Below are positions 24,970-35,525 of a DNA stretch of 64,000 bases, one piece after another (position 1 is the stretch's first letter; every line of letters begins with the position of its first letter). Origin of the DNA: Panorpa germanica (lineage: Eukaryota > Arthropoda > Insecta > Mecoptera > Panorpidae); contig OY783203.1 of NCBI GenBank assembly GCA_963678705.1, positions 30,052,535-30,116,534 on the forward strand, read 5' to 3'. The position numbers were made by a program, and so were the translations under genes. The notes beneath the pieces were generated by a model. The model searched no databases and had not been told where the DNA came from. It saw only the letters and a list, made by a program, of their open reading frames with translations.

Positions 24970-25678
24970 ATATTGATATGTTTTACATACATTTATTACT
25001 ATATTTATAAAGAAAGCACTGGTATTTAACAAATGTATTAGCTTATAAATACTCGTAGTATTAAACGCCGTGTGAACACTATATCACTATTACTAATACC
25101 TAAGTTGCTTGATGATTACTTTAACAGCACTACACTCATTAGAACTAACGCGTCAGCTAACTGAACGTGGTATATATTGTTTTAATTATACCATTAAATG
25201 AGTATGAATGTTAAGTGCTCAGGTACTTTTTATTGTTCATAGTTATCTTATCTGGTTGTTTCTTACGTGTACTGAACTTGTAAGTGGTAAACCGAATCAT
25301 AGGCCTTTCTCAGATGAGATGCGAATCTGTAGATCCAGCTGTTTATCAAAAAGAAATACTGATTGTTCATTTGTGTCAATATTGTTATTAGTCTCGTAAC
25401 ATTTCGACGCTTGATTTCGTTTGTGGTGCTTCTATGTTATCTCCTCAATCTTTTGTAATTGTGTTGTTGGTTATGTATTCATAAATTCTATGAAATTGTG
25501 ATTCGTGAGCATTCTTCGTACGTTCTGTCAATTAAAAGTCAATAATTATATAACAATCATTTATTATTAATCAATTTCAATCGAATATGTTTAATATCAG
25601 GTCGCCTAATCGATCTATATGTGTTAAATGTCTAATGACGAATTTCCAAGTGTTGTGTCGCCAAAGCCAAAACCATAA
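24970..25678. other. Unassigned interval
   Basis: A 63-codon frame at 25208-25399 has no recognisable domain. No repeats are seen. Confidence 0.4.
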
Positions 25679-26367
25679 GGGCTGTCTCAGTATGGCACCA
25701 TATTTAAGCGAATTTCTGCCGGACGTATACGGGCTACTACGCTTTACCTATCCGAACCCTGTAAATGTAATGAGAACTCTCTGGACCTCTCAGACTGCAA
25801 GCTACAACGCCGTCCGAATACGGGCGGCACTACCTCGCACATTAGACCGTATAAAGGCGATTTTTATCCAAGCGTTACCACTACTACAACGATATCCTAT
25901 CCGAACCTTTGTAAATGCAAACAGCCGCCTCAGACTGGAGGGGATACCTAAGATCGCTTGTTCTTTCGCTGCAATACGGATCTTTTCGGTTCTATCGGCG
26001 ACATCGCTTGTGACGAGTATGTTCTGCATGCTTCAGTTTATGTTTGTATTTCAGTGAATCATGGACACCGAAAAATTAATTCTTTGAATTCAAGAAAGAG
26101 AGATTAAATTCACACCAACCAGAACTCAGATATATAATAAATGCTAAAGTCCCTTTAATACCAGTAGTATATCGATAAAAATTAAAGTTAAAGTTTGCTC
26201 TCATGATAAATTATATAAGTGCTAAAGAACTCCAATACACCCCCTAATACACGACTACAGACATCTGTGACACACATAGGCGGTTTGCTTTGTAGCTCAT
26301 CCAATCTGCCGATTTAAGTCCGAATACGCCGTCGCTTAAATACGGTCCCATACTGAGACAGGCCTAA
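25676..26367. mobile_element. PIF/Harbinger-like element with TAA target duplication
   Basis: The element at 25679-26364 starts GGGCTGTCTCAGTATGGCAC and ends with the near-complement (CCATACTGAGACAGGCC). It is bordered by TAA on both sides (25676-25678 and 26365-26367), the classic PIF/Harbinger duplication. The 156-codon frame at 25587-26057 begins outside the element and reads into it. The protein shows no DDE nuclease or Myb features, so I treat it as chance. This is a 686-bp non-autonomous element. Confidence 0.75.
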
Positions 26368-26377
26368 GGGTTAGTTC

Positions 26378-26429
26378 TAGGTCCCACTGCAAAATAAAAC
26401 CACTTCGAATTATTCCGCAGTGGGACCTA
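26378..26429. mobile_element. 52-bp palindromic mini-element
   Basis: TAGGTCCCACTGC (26378-26390) is exactly complementary to GCAGTGGGACCTA (26417-26429), with near-symmetric AT-rich sequence between. A related single arm, CTAGATCCCACTGAGGAATA, occurs near 37590, so it probably belongs to a family rather than being a lone hairpin. It abuts the next element. Confidence 0.55.
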
Positions 26430-26430
26430 C

Positions 26431-26692
26431 CCCAGTAAACATTTAGTGAAGTGCCCTATTTAATGACGTTTCTATCACTATTTCACTTCAATTATAGTTC
26501 GCATCAACTTTATCTTCATTTGTATTCCGACAGGTGGAGTGGTTCCGTCATCTGTAGCCGATAAAACAGACATTTCGTATGAACGATTGTGAGAAACTGA
26601 ACTATAAATGAACTCTTTCATGACAAAAAAATCATACGCATCTTCAATATGATGTCAAAGTGACTCCAAAATGCTCCAAAATGTTTACTGGG
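26431..26692 (+). mobile_element. CCCAGTAAACA-terminal element, short form
   Basis: Ends are CCCAGTAAACATTTAGTGAA and CCAAAATGTTTACTGGG. TAC lies at both borders (26428-26430 and 26693-26695), the best evidence in the window for a 3-bp duplication in this family. The 262-bp interior differs from the long copies at 137 and 41609 but resembles 62066-62463 near its right end (ATCTTCAATATGATG). Confidence 0.75.
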
Positions 26693-26697
26693 TACAC

Positions 26698-26832
26698 TTA
26701 ATGCCAGTACCAAACGATGATCATTCGGATCAAACATTCGTTCCACCGTGTAGTAGGAAACTTGTCATATAAGTCGTCCAATATTTGACTATACATTTGA
26801 ATCAAACGTTCGCATCGTTTGGTACTGGCTTA
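26698..26832. mobile_element. Short MITE, GCCAGTACCAAACGATG ends, TTA flanks
   Basis: GCCAGTACCAAACGATG at the left is mirrored by CATCGTTTGGTACTGGC at the right. TTA flanks both sides (26698-26700 and 26830-26832). The 129-bp body contains AAACATTCGTTCCACCGTGT and AGGAAACTTGTCAT, which recur in reverse at 43110-43215. The TTA duplication suggests a PIF/Harbinger-type mechanism, by inference only. Confidence 0.65.
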
Positions 26833-27073
26833 AGTTTTCTCCAAGTCCAAGTGTTGTTTTTGCACACGCGTCCTGTGGTCCCTCAGTACGAACAAGCGCT
26901 TATCCACTGGTCCATAAGTCACTGTATTAGCATTCTGAGAATGGGGTCTCTGTTCCCCTGCATAATGTCATGGGTCAGGTCCGAATTGAAGACACAGCGA
27001 TGCACTGGGAACACTCACAGTGCCAAATAGCGCTAACAAAACATTATTAAGTAAGTTTTAATACGATAAAATT
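26833..27073. other. G+C-richer segment, unrecognised
   Basis: Composition is balanced and an 81-codon frame (26785-27030) crosses from the MITE into it. No domain is recognised. Confidence 0.25.
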
Positions 27074-27109
27074 ACAAATGTTTACAAACCTGTACTTGTA
27101 AACATTTGT
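27074..27109. repeat. Hairpin, perfect 14-bp stem
   Basis: ACAAATGTTTACAA (27074-27087) pairs exactly with 27096-27109 around an 8-nt loop. Confidence 0.7.
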
Positions 27110-27311
27110 TGATGGAGACACATTCAATTACATATCCTTACTATATATGATTTAATATGTTTAAAATATTTTTCTGATTCTATAAATAAACTTTTTAAAC
27201 TTAAGGAACTTGTACAAAAAAAAAAGAAAAACCTGTTATAATTTTCATATTTATTAAAAATCAACTGAAATAAAATAATAATTTTCAAAATTTACAGTGA
27301 AATAAATTATT

Positions 27312-27501
27312 ATAGTTCAAATAACTAGAGTTCGGCGGCGACGCATACTTAAAACAAGTTGTGTGGTATAAACTGGCGATATAACTAAAAAGCACTGACT
27401 CACTTATTTTTCTATAATGTGTATAGAAACGAATAAGATAAAATTCATCATAACCTCTTTTAAGTATAAGTCGCAGCCGAACTATCGTAATTTGGACTAT
27501 A
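27312..27501. mobile_element. TA-flanked MITE with about 50-bp inverted repeats
   Basis: The left arm TAGTTCAAATAACTAGAGTT, continuing CGGCGGCGACGCATACTTAAAA, matches the reverse complement of the right arm (TAGTCCAAATTACGATAGTT...) over about 50 bp with roughly 80% identity by eye. TA lies at both borders (27312-27313 and 27500-27501). The 186-bp core and TA targets suggest a Tc1/mariner-type MITE. The minus-strand open frame across it is spurious. Confidence 0.65.
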
Positions 27502-28529
27502 CTAAATATTTTCACTTGTACAAAAATTATTAATGGTCAATTGTGACATCTGACAATATCGACATCACATTATCGAACGGTGCACAGCGCAAAATTCAAA
27601 AATATGTGTTAATATTATTTTAACTGTAGTATAAATAGGTTTAAATATGTGTAACAGTCATTTTTTGTCTGGATATGAGGGAATAAGGATGAAGGAAGTC
27701 GTAATAAGGAATATTCAACTGTATAAAATAATAAAGTTCTCATAATACATACAAAAAAATATACAAATTCATATTCTCATATATATACAAAGACAAAAGT
27801 TTGCAAACATTCGCAACACAAAAATAATTGGTGATTTTACGATTTGTTAGAACTCAGTTGCGTTGTTTCTTATCCAAGTGGTATAGTAGTACTATCAAAA
27901 TTTGTATTATCATTATCAATAGCCATAAATTACGTCTTTGTATGCTACTTTAATTAATAATCAATGAGGAATGTAAACACTATATTACTATCTACAGCAG
28001 CGGATTTGTTTTCATCAGACCCGTGACATTCGGTCGACATGCCTAATTTAGTTAGTTACGTAATTAGGAGTATTTTCCAAGTTGCAACATTCAACATTTG
28101 TTGGATGCAACATGTCCAAACCGAAAGAAACATAAATAAAAAAAGTAATAAATTTAGTCGGAATAAAAAAGTCGGATGAATTCTATACATGTTATTTAAT
28201 TTTTTCAACTTCAGTCTTATATACTATGTACAACAATGCAAATGCAATAATGTTTTGACTCTAGTCTACAAAGGATTTTGTCATGTACCACCAATTTTGT
28301 CCAAGAAACCAAGTTATGAATTTTTGGAAATATATCGCAATCAATTTTATCTAGTGTTAGTAATATTTCCCTACAAAACTACTCAAAACTGATACAACTC
28401 AGGACCTGGCTAGTCCTGGGTAGTCACACACTTCTACCCTTCAGTCCTGGTCTAAGCCTGGGTCAATCTCAGCGTAAGACATTCTTAACAGCTGTATACA
28501 GTTCTCTATTTGTTATTTTAATTTTTTTT
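27502..28529. other. Unassigned interval
   Basis: A 67-codon frame at 28189-28392 has no domain. At 28396-28470 CCTGG-containing blocks repeat directly. No gene is seen. Confidence 0.4.
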
Positions 28530-29025
28530 TTATTTATTTATATTATTGTACAACATATTAAGTGTATTGTGTCTAGCTCAAAATCTACTGGACCCATTCT
28601 TTTGAAATTTTGCACAGTCTTTCTTTACATAAATGCCGAGGTAACGCTGTTGAGTTTTTTTAATTTTAACGTATTTTAAAATAACAACATTTCTGATTTT
28701 TTTCATAAAAAATCGGTATTTTGACTTGTAAGTGCTCTAAAAAATTTAAAAATCAGTAAAAAAACAAACTGTGCAGCGTTACCTGCAGAAACTTATCAAC
28801 TAAAGAAATAATTTTGGTTTTTCAATTTCAGAAAAACGGAGATTCGCTGTTAATGCCTCATTTCTTGATATTTATTTACGAAAATTTCGTAAAGTATTCT
28901 TCAAATGTTATTTTATCATGTAATAATTATAGAAATAATTATATATTAACTATATCGTCAAAAGCATTATCGAAAATATGTTTCTTTTTTATCGTTTTGA
29001 CCATAAAAACCCCACCCCTCTTACT
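28530..29025 (+). repeat. TGTACAACATATTAAG dispersed repeat, copy 1
   Basis: It begins around TTGTACAACATATTAAG and includes TAGCTCAAAATCTACTGGAC, ACATAAATGCCGAGGTAACG and AAAAATCGGTATTTTGACTT. The same order occurs at 30830-31215 and, inverted and longer, at 54765-55440. No terminal inverted repeats or poly(A) tail were found, so the class is undetermined. The frame at 28814-29068 is inside the repeat. Confidence 0.65.
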
Positions 29026-30305
29026 AAATAATATTGTACCAATATTATATACGGTTTATGATTTGTAATTAGTAAATCCTAATTATTTTTGACACTATTA
29101 TAATATTTAGCTATCGATTGGGGCAACTTACGCCGTTGCTTATATGTAAATTCTACCAAAAGGTCAGAAGCTATAGAATCAGACCTCAAGAACTTTCCTG
29201 ACTAGATTTTACTGGTTAAGTCATATGTTACATCTAATCTTTCAAAGACAGCTATCAAATAATATAGTGTAAATATTTTGATATCATTTCGCGAGTCATA
29301 TAACTGTCATAAACGAATTCATTTTATGACCTTCATAATTAGAAATAATACAAAATTTTAATAATATTGCGTCTGCTCAATGTTCACGTAATAAATTATT
29401 TGGTGCTGGTGTCTTTAACTTAGTTGTAGATTCACCTTCAAATGTCCCAAAAGAAATAATCTTACGCGGTCAAATCAATATCAAACCTGAATTGACTCAT
29501 CAGTGGTCCAGTATTTGTTGGCTATAAGTGTCGACGACACCAGTGCGACAACAATATTTTGTTTAAGTGCGTTTAACCCATTTTGATCTTTGACCAAATA
29601 TTAAACATAATTAAATGATTATTGAACTTATTATTAGGTTTGGTACCTTGCGAATACAAAAATACATATTTTGGACAATTTTCGCCTTTATACGGATTTA
29701 CTGGGTCTGTTGAAAAAGTGTCCAAAAAACGTTTAAATTAAAAAAAAAAAAAAAAAAAAAATGAAAAAATGGCGTGTGATATACCACACGCTGAGACCCG
29801 TAACACTATTGGGATGAATGTGATTGAACCTACCCTTAATAAAAAAAAGTACTTAACGATTTTTTTTTAAATTTTTGCAGGAATGATTTCTAGCATGAAA
29901 TAAGACGTTCCTGAAAATTTCACCATTATATTTCAACGCTGAAAAATCTTGGTACTTAATGAGTTGAAGGTAGCACGGCGATCTTGCTTATATTTGTTGC
30001 TTATATTCTATTTTCAACGTTTAAGCACAAATGCTACCTAGATGACTTTGTTTCTTGGAGTAATTGTATTGTATATAATATCGTTTGGAAATTTCTCTGT
30101 TTTGTTAGGTAATTTATATGATAATTTAATATTCCTTTTGTGGTCTTTTCCAATTAATTGTTACTACTGCGAATTGAAACATTTGCAAATTCATAAATAA
30201 ACCCTTTAATCTGTTATATTGTTAAATGGATCCTACACGCCTCTTCACATTTCAACAATAAGATTAGACACCTACGTATTAAATTTACATTTATAATATA
30301 TTTAG

Positions 30306-30307
<2 letters not shown>
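29026..30307. other. Unassigned interval with A(22) tract
   Basis: A run of 22 A residues (29740-29761) is followed by the short hairpin GCGTGTG (29772-29778) / CACACGC (29785-29791). The A tract could be the tail of an old retroposon, but no body or target duplication is recognisable. Nothing else is seen. Confidence 0.45.

Positions 30308-30338
<31 letters not shown>
30308..30338. repeat. (TA)n microsatellite
   Basis: About 15 uninterrupted TA dinucleotides. Confidence 0.9.
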
Positions 30339-30341
<3 letters not shown>

Positions 30342-30720
30342 GGAACAATGTTTTAATTTCTATAAAACTGAACTATAGGAGTATATTGATACAGTTGGTT
30401 AGCAGGACTTCAAATGTAAAATTATTTTTTAATAAGTCGCAATATTGTGACAGATATTAACAATTAAAATAGTCATTAATTATTAACGGGATAAAAATGT
30501 ATAATAAGTCACTAATCCTTGGTGTTCATGTTCGTTTCCCACCCTCTCTTCCTTTCTCATGAATTGCTATCTCTGTTATGTAATTGAGTTTATTGTAAAA
30601 AAGATGCCTAAGAGAGCAAACGTCATATATAACTTACAATTGTCTCGTGAAATACATAAAGTTTTAATATTATAAATATGGTAAACAAGAATAAATAAAA
30701 CTGATTATTTATTAGTCTAC
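30339..30720 (+). mobile_element. GGGCTTGTGTCCT-family element, diverged truncated copy
   Basis: TTTTAATTTCTATAAAACTG, TATATTGATA, GGACTTCAAATGT, TTTTTAATAA and GATATTAACAATTAAAA follow in the same order as in the copies at 40214 and 49695. Both terminal inverted repeats are lost; the left edge is now a microsatellite. Confidence 0.6.
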
Positions 30721-30829
30721 AGTCTTCAATACTATTTTCATAATATTATATTATCTGATAAAACAAAAATTCAAATTTTAAATAACTTTTTCCATTAATT
30801 GTTGGTTATTAAGGTATATTGGTAAGGTA

Positions 30830-31215
30830 ATTAATTTATATCAATGTACAACATATTAAGTTTATTGTGTAAAAATTTGAAGTCGATTGGAGTAAAACTG
30901 CCGGAGATATAGAGTATGAAGTCTTCATCTTTTAAACGCGTTTTTCTCACACTTAGCTTTTTCAGAGTCGGTGTCCTCTCTAGCTCAAAATCTACTGCAA
31001 CGATTCTTATGAAATTTTACATAAGTGCCAAAGTAACGCAGTCGAGTTTTTTTTTTTAATTTTAACGTATTTTAAAATAACAAAGTTTCTGTTTTTTTTT
31101 CATGAAAAATCGGTATTTTGACTTCTAAGTGCTGCAAAATTTGAAAAATCAATAAATAAAAAAAACTCGACAGGGTTATCTGCAGAAACGTATCTACTAA
31201 TGAAACCATTTAGGT
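30830..31215 (+). repeat. TGTACAACATATTAAG dispersed repeat, copy 2
   Basis: It contains TGTACAACATATTAAGTTTA, TAGCTCAAAATCTACTG, ATAAGTGCCAAAGTAACGC and AAAAATCGGTATTTTGACTT in family order. It lacks the distal part present at 54765. A minus frame (31100-31297) here is a by-product. Confidence 0.65.
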
Positions 31216-31464
31216 CACTCTTCACTCTTAGTAGACCCTTATCTAAGAGAATTTTCTTTTTGGTCTGTCGGATTGAAATATTTTTACGATTTCTCAATAT
31301 TCTGTGTCACCTCAAGACCTTTTATACTAAACCATGTTTTAACCACTAGCATCTAAATCAACAAATTTGTAAGCGTTTGTTGAGTTAACAACCATTAGCA
31401 AATGTTCGATAACATTTTCAAATTTTCAGTACATAAGTTTTATTTTGAGGATACACATAGGCTG

Positions 31465-31466
<2 letters not shown>

Positions 31467-31547
<81 letters not shown>
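31467..31547. repeat. (TA)n microsatellite, about 81 bp
   Basis: Uninterrupted TA dinucleotides; the open frame reading Tyr-Ile repeats across it (31402-31746) is an artefact. Confidence 0.95.
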
Positions 31548-31548
<1 letters not shown>

Positions 31549-32049
31549 TTTTGTTATATTAAATCCTACGTGGGAGTCTTGTTTTTCATTAGAAAATCTG
31601 TCAGTCTGATTATATTGTCCGAATCATCTACTAAGTCTTGTACATGGTCTTTGATGTTATATTTTTTTCAAAGCTTCATATTTATACAAAATATGCGTAG
31701 GCGTTGTACATTTACCTTATATAGATACGGTGCGTATTGTGGTTGAGGTGCTTCTTTGTAAGGTGTTTATGCCTCTTATTATTTAACGCATTAGGGATTA
31801 CTGGTTTAAACCGCCATTGTGATTGAATGCCTCTTCCTTTCTTATTATTGATTTTATTTCCTTCAGTTATATACCTTACCAACTAATATTACAAATTTCA
31901 ACAAATATAGAGCCAGATATAGAGCCTTGGATTAAAGTTTGCTAGTAATTTATTAATTATTTCTTCCTGGTTGTGTAATATCTATGGTTATGCAGGACCA
32001 AATTAAGGTGAGGCATTACTTTCTTTTACATAAATTCTACTATACGAAC
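31548..32049. other. Unassigned interval
   Basis: No gene or repeat is recognised between the microsatellite and the pyrimidine-rich array. Confidence 0.4.
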
Positions 32050-32545
32050 AAAGTAATAAACGCCGTTTTTTTTCTCTTTTCCTTTTTCTCACTCCTTCTT
32101 CTCTATACCTCTGCCATCCATCAGCTTCCTTCTTTGTCTCTTCTCAGCAGCTATTTTCCTGACTTCCTTGATTTCTTCATTGCTCCTCCCGTTCTCTGCT
32201 ACTTTCTCTTTTCCTCTACTTTTTTTCTTCTTTTCTGTACTTCTGCCATTCATCTTCTTGTCTCTTCTCAGCAGCTATTTTCTTGATCTTCTTGCTCCTC
32301 TTCACTGCTACTCTCTCTTTTCCTCTACCTCCTTCCTCCTTCTCTATACCTCTGCCATTCACCTACTTCCTTCCTTCTTCTATGTACCTCTGTCATTCAT
32401 CTCCTTCTTTGTCTCTTCGCAGCAGCTATTTCCTTGCTCCTCTTCACTGTTACTCTTTCTTTTCCTGTACCTCCTTCCTTTTTCACTGTACTTCCACTAT
32501 CCACCTTTTCCTTTCGTTGCATTCTCCAATCACCATACGATTAAT
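32050..32545 (-). repeat. Tandem array derived from a LINE 3' coding end
   Basis: The plus strand is almost pure pyrimidine. CAGCAGCTATT recurs at 32145, 32269 and 32420 (spacings 124 and 151 bp), and CTCTGCCAT-type motifs recur between them. On the minus strand each unit carries a short Met-Ala-Glu-Val or near-identical coding motif followed by basic residues. This resembles the RWMAEI(V)RR end of the LINE frames at 52814 and 38880. The three plus-strand open frames (31984-32569) are antisense artefacts. Confidence 0.55.
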
Positions 32546-33289
32546 TGTTTTTCTGATGTAAGAAATTAAAGCAGAACCGCATACATAAGGTATTAAAACT
32601 GTTTTCTCTCTAAGATTTAATTTTCCTGTTAGCAATACTGATTAGATACAAGTCTTAGTTAAGTTCATCAAAGTAAATGTTAAATTTTGCAACCGCCTTA
32701 GTATTATAGGATTATTACAGATAATCTTTTTGAAAAATATTACTTTACATGTTTTATGAAAAAAGAAATGTAATTTAGATAAAATATATAAGTCTTTAGA
32801 AATAAAATATAGAATAAAAATCCACTTAACCTATTTTCTATTAAGTACATAAGTAGATTGATATCAAATTTGTAATCTATAAACTATTGCATCGTATTGT
32901 CAATAACTATACGTCGTATCAGCGATAAGCAGGACCGTATTTGTTATCAGGCGCACGTTACGGGTTTCTGTTTTTCTTTTGGAAACAAATTTTCAATATA
33001 ACTTTTTATTTTTACAAACAAAATAAAAATTATTTTCAATTTACAAAGTTTGTTCGTTATTTGAGATGTTTTTATTTGATTTGTAAATTAGGCCTCAACG
33101 TTGTACCAAATTTCAACTTAATAGCACAATTTGTGCCCTCGTCAATTAATGTTTCGTCAATTTTAGTTTTTTTTTTATTAATTAGATTATTAATTATGCA
33201 CAATCCAAAATTTCATACCGGGTTCCCTAATTTTCACATCGCGCCTTTTTTCAATCATCAACAAAATACATATTTAAAATTACAACTTT
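32546..33289. other. Unassigned A+T-rich interval
   Basis: A 123-codon plus frame (32941-33312) is hydrophobic and low-complexity, without a recognisable domain. I regard it as chance. Confidence 0.4.
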
Positions 33290-33420
33290 CTATTACTGAT
33301 TTAGAGTTATAGAACCTACATTCTTTCCAAAATTACGGGATTCCAGGAAATTAAGAGAAAAATCCGAGAACGCCAAAAGTCTTAGAATTGTTTTCTACAA
33401 TATAGGCAATTTTTTAAATA
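33290..33420. repeat. Fragment of the CCGTAATTTTGGAAA dispersed repeat
   Basis: TTTCCAAAATTACGGGATTC, CAGGAAATT, GAGAAAAATCCGAGAACGCC and CAATATAGGCAATTTTTT match, in reverse, the family seen at 48123 and 62981-63990. Confidence 0.55.
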
Positions 33421-34119
33421 TTGATGAATCAAATTTTAGTGCCAAACATAAGAAAATAAATATATAAAAATATAAGAAAATAAATATGCACCTAAAATAG
33501 GGAGGGGTTGAATTATGATTTCCTAAACACCATAAGTTTAACTTAATTGTCCAGGGAGGTAACCTTTGAAGCAGCATACTCTTTCCAAGAAAACTTATAT
33601 TTCGTAGTTGTTATTCTCATAAAACAAAATATTTTCGTTAATAAATTGTAACCCAGTATTTAATGGCATGTGCCGCAGGAAGGACCTCTTCTTTATTTTT
33701 AGATTGAAACGTTAAGTTATAATTTGAATGCATTTGATGACAGAGGAACATTCGTCGAATTTCAAAACATCATTCACTCCGTGCTACAATAAAATAGTTC
33801 TAAAATTATTCAAGACTAATTTAAAAGTAATTATTAATAATTATCAATAACAATGAAGTTTTGGTTGTAACATAATCACAATCGGATATGTACACTTGAA
33901 AATGTTTATGATTGGCCTTTATTCTGATTTGCAATTTCCTGCAATCCTATGTTATAGCGCTGGTATTTGTCATTGGATTCAAAAATTTATTTATTTGTTT
34001 TATATGTAATTTATCTAATTTATATATCTAATATATTTATTATTCTAAAGATTAGAACGATCTGATATTACACTGTATTATTATAAAACGATTTTTCTTT
34101 GTTTTAAGACAATTTGAAA
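33421..34119. other. Unassigned A+T-rich interval
   Basis: A minus frame (33395-33577) lies across a TATAAGAAAATAAATAT duplication near 33447-33490. No gene is seen. Confidence 0.4.
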
Positions 34120-34814
34120 TACGAGGCATGTTTTTTAAGGAAGTACCGTTTTGCGATTCCGCCTTTGCAGCGCTACGGTCGGCGTTCCGCGCAATGGCGC
34201 TGGTTACCTACATCTCTTGTCTACGCACTGACGCCATTACAGTCTGATTCTTCATTGTATACGTTGTTTACTGAGTGTTTAAGATACCTCCGACAATCGT
34301 GCCCGCCGATTGTGAAGTACGGGCTGTTATACGATTTCTTAGTGCTAAAGGCGTAAAACCGATCGATATTCATCGTGAGATCTGTTTACGGACAAAACAT
34401 TATGAGTGATGGAATGGTAAGGAAATGGGTGAGAGCATTTAAAGATGGCCGCACAAATGTGCATGATGAAGAACGGAGTGGGCGTCCTTCGGTCTTTAAT
34501 GAAGATTTTGTGCAGAAAGTGGAAGAAAAGGTGAGAGAAAACAGACGCTTTACAATTTCATCAATGTGCGACTGGTTTCCTCAATATTCTCGTAGTGTTG
34601 TGATACAGTGGTTAACAAGTCAGGCCGCAGAATTTTATGAGGAGGGTATTCAAAAGTTGGTGCCACGTTATGACAAGTGCCTCAATATTCACGGAAATTA
34701 TGTAGAAAAGTAGATTAAGGTACAGGCTTTCATGTAAAAATAAAATTATTGCGATATCTTTGCACGTCTTTTTTTAATTCCAAAACGGTACTTACTTAAA
34801 AAACACGCCTCGTA
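34120..34814 (+). mobile_element. Internally deleted mariner-type element, TA-flanked
   Basis: The element (34122-34812) has inverted ends CGAGGCATGTTTTTTAAGGA and, at the right, the near-complement starting CGAGGCGTG, over about 32 bp. TA lies at both borders. It is 691 bp against roughly 1.3 kb for an intact mariner. It holds the start and the extreme end of a transposase gene; see the separate entry. It cannot move itself but keeps the ends a related transposase would recognise. Confidence 0.85.
34283..34713 (+). pseudogene. Mariner transposase remnant, catalytic core deleted
   Basis: The N-terminal part is in two frames. The first (about 34283-34380) reads an Arg-Ala-Val-Ile-Arg-Phe-Leu helix then KGVKPIDIHREI, the start of the first helix-turn-helix. 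The second (34375-34713) begins VYGQNIMSDGMVRKWVRAFK, then DGRTNVHDEERSGRPS, the linker and SGRPS signature between the two DNA-binding subdomains, and FPQYSRSV of the second. The frame then jumps straight to the C-terminal tail (YDKCLNIHGNYVEK). A frameshift lies near 34380, and the whole region with the three catalytic Asp residues is missing. It binds DNA at best and cannot catalyse transposition. Confidence 0.85.
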
Positions 34815-35196
34815 CATAAGCAGCACAACATTACATGCCGACTGATGGCGAATTTTCAACACAGAAAAGGTAACAAACAATTTTTCCAATTAATTTTGAT
34901 ATTTTGCATAATAATTTTCTTTTAATTACGTAAATTGGTATAACTATAACTACGCTTTAAGCCTCTTAAACTTTGCAAGTTAGAATAATGCCCAAAGAGT
35001 TAGTACAGCACTGGCTTTAACTTCCTATCAAGGCGTTACAGATTTAACACTATATAGGGATTAGAGAGACCTAATTAACTACGAGTATTATATTTGTAAA
35101 TAGGTTGCTAATGTTATATATACACATATACAATACATATTTAGCATACATACATACATACATACATATTTATACATACATATTTATATAAGAGTA
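34815..35196. other. Unassigned interval with (CATA)n
   Basis: A CATA tetranucleotide repeat occupies about 35145-35168. No gene is seen. Confidence 0.5.
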
Positions 35197-35525
35197 TATT
35201 GGGTTGCTAGGACAATACTTTGGTCATCTTTCTTGTCACTTCATGATTTCGCCATCATAGAACTTATAGTTCAAAAGTAAAGTAAGTGTGGTTCAAGTTA
35301 TCGCCAAGTGAAAGTTTTGATAACTTTGAAAATAATGGTAATCTGATGGAGCAAGGTCAGGTCTACTTAGAAGATGCGATATTACTTCCCAACTAATCCT
35401 TTTTCTTTTTGTAGAACACGATTCCTTTGCGATTTGTCAGTTCTGGTCGTTTTCCTCTGATTGCTTCATCCAATTTATTCATTACCGGCAGTAAATATCT
35501 GAATTGATCGTTTGGTTTCTCAAAG
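35197..35525 (-). pseudogene. Mariner transposase relic, minus strand
   Basis: On the minus strand, in separate frames, I read NQTINSDIYC (near 35490-35520), RGKRPELTNRKGIVF (35405-35455) and RPDLAPSDYHYFQS (about 35325-35366). These match, in order, the stretch leading to the second and third catalytic Asp of mariner transposases (…NRKG-hydrophobic-F-HQDN… and YSPDLAPSDYHLF). The HQDN segment is missing and there are several stops and frameshifts. TATTGGGTTGC at 35197 may be the remaining terminal repeat. No upstream half was recognised; a 71-codon minus frame at 35556-35771 is not obviously mariner. Confidence 0.7.

Noticed and set aside
25587-26057. 156-codon open frame, the longest in the window
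   Set aside because: It starts outside and ends inside a PIF-like element, has no recognisable domain, and 25802-26029 is also open on the other strand.
29740-29791. A(22) tract plus hairpin as a retroposon end
   Set aside because: No body, family terminus or target duplication could be identified on either side.
31402-31746. 114-codon open frame with a long Tyr-Ile repeat
   Set aside because: It is a direct reading of a (TA)n microsatellite; any TA run gives this frame.
31984-32569. Three overlapping plus-strand frames of 92-133 codons rich in Ser, Phe, Leu
   Set aside because: They are the antisense of a purine-rich tandem array derived from a LINE tail; three frames being open at once reflects composition, not coding.
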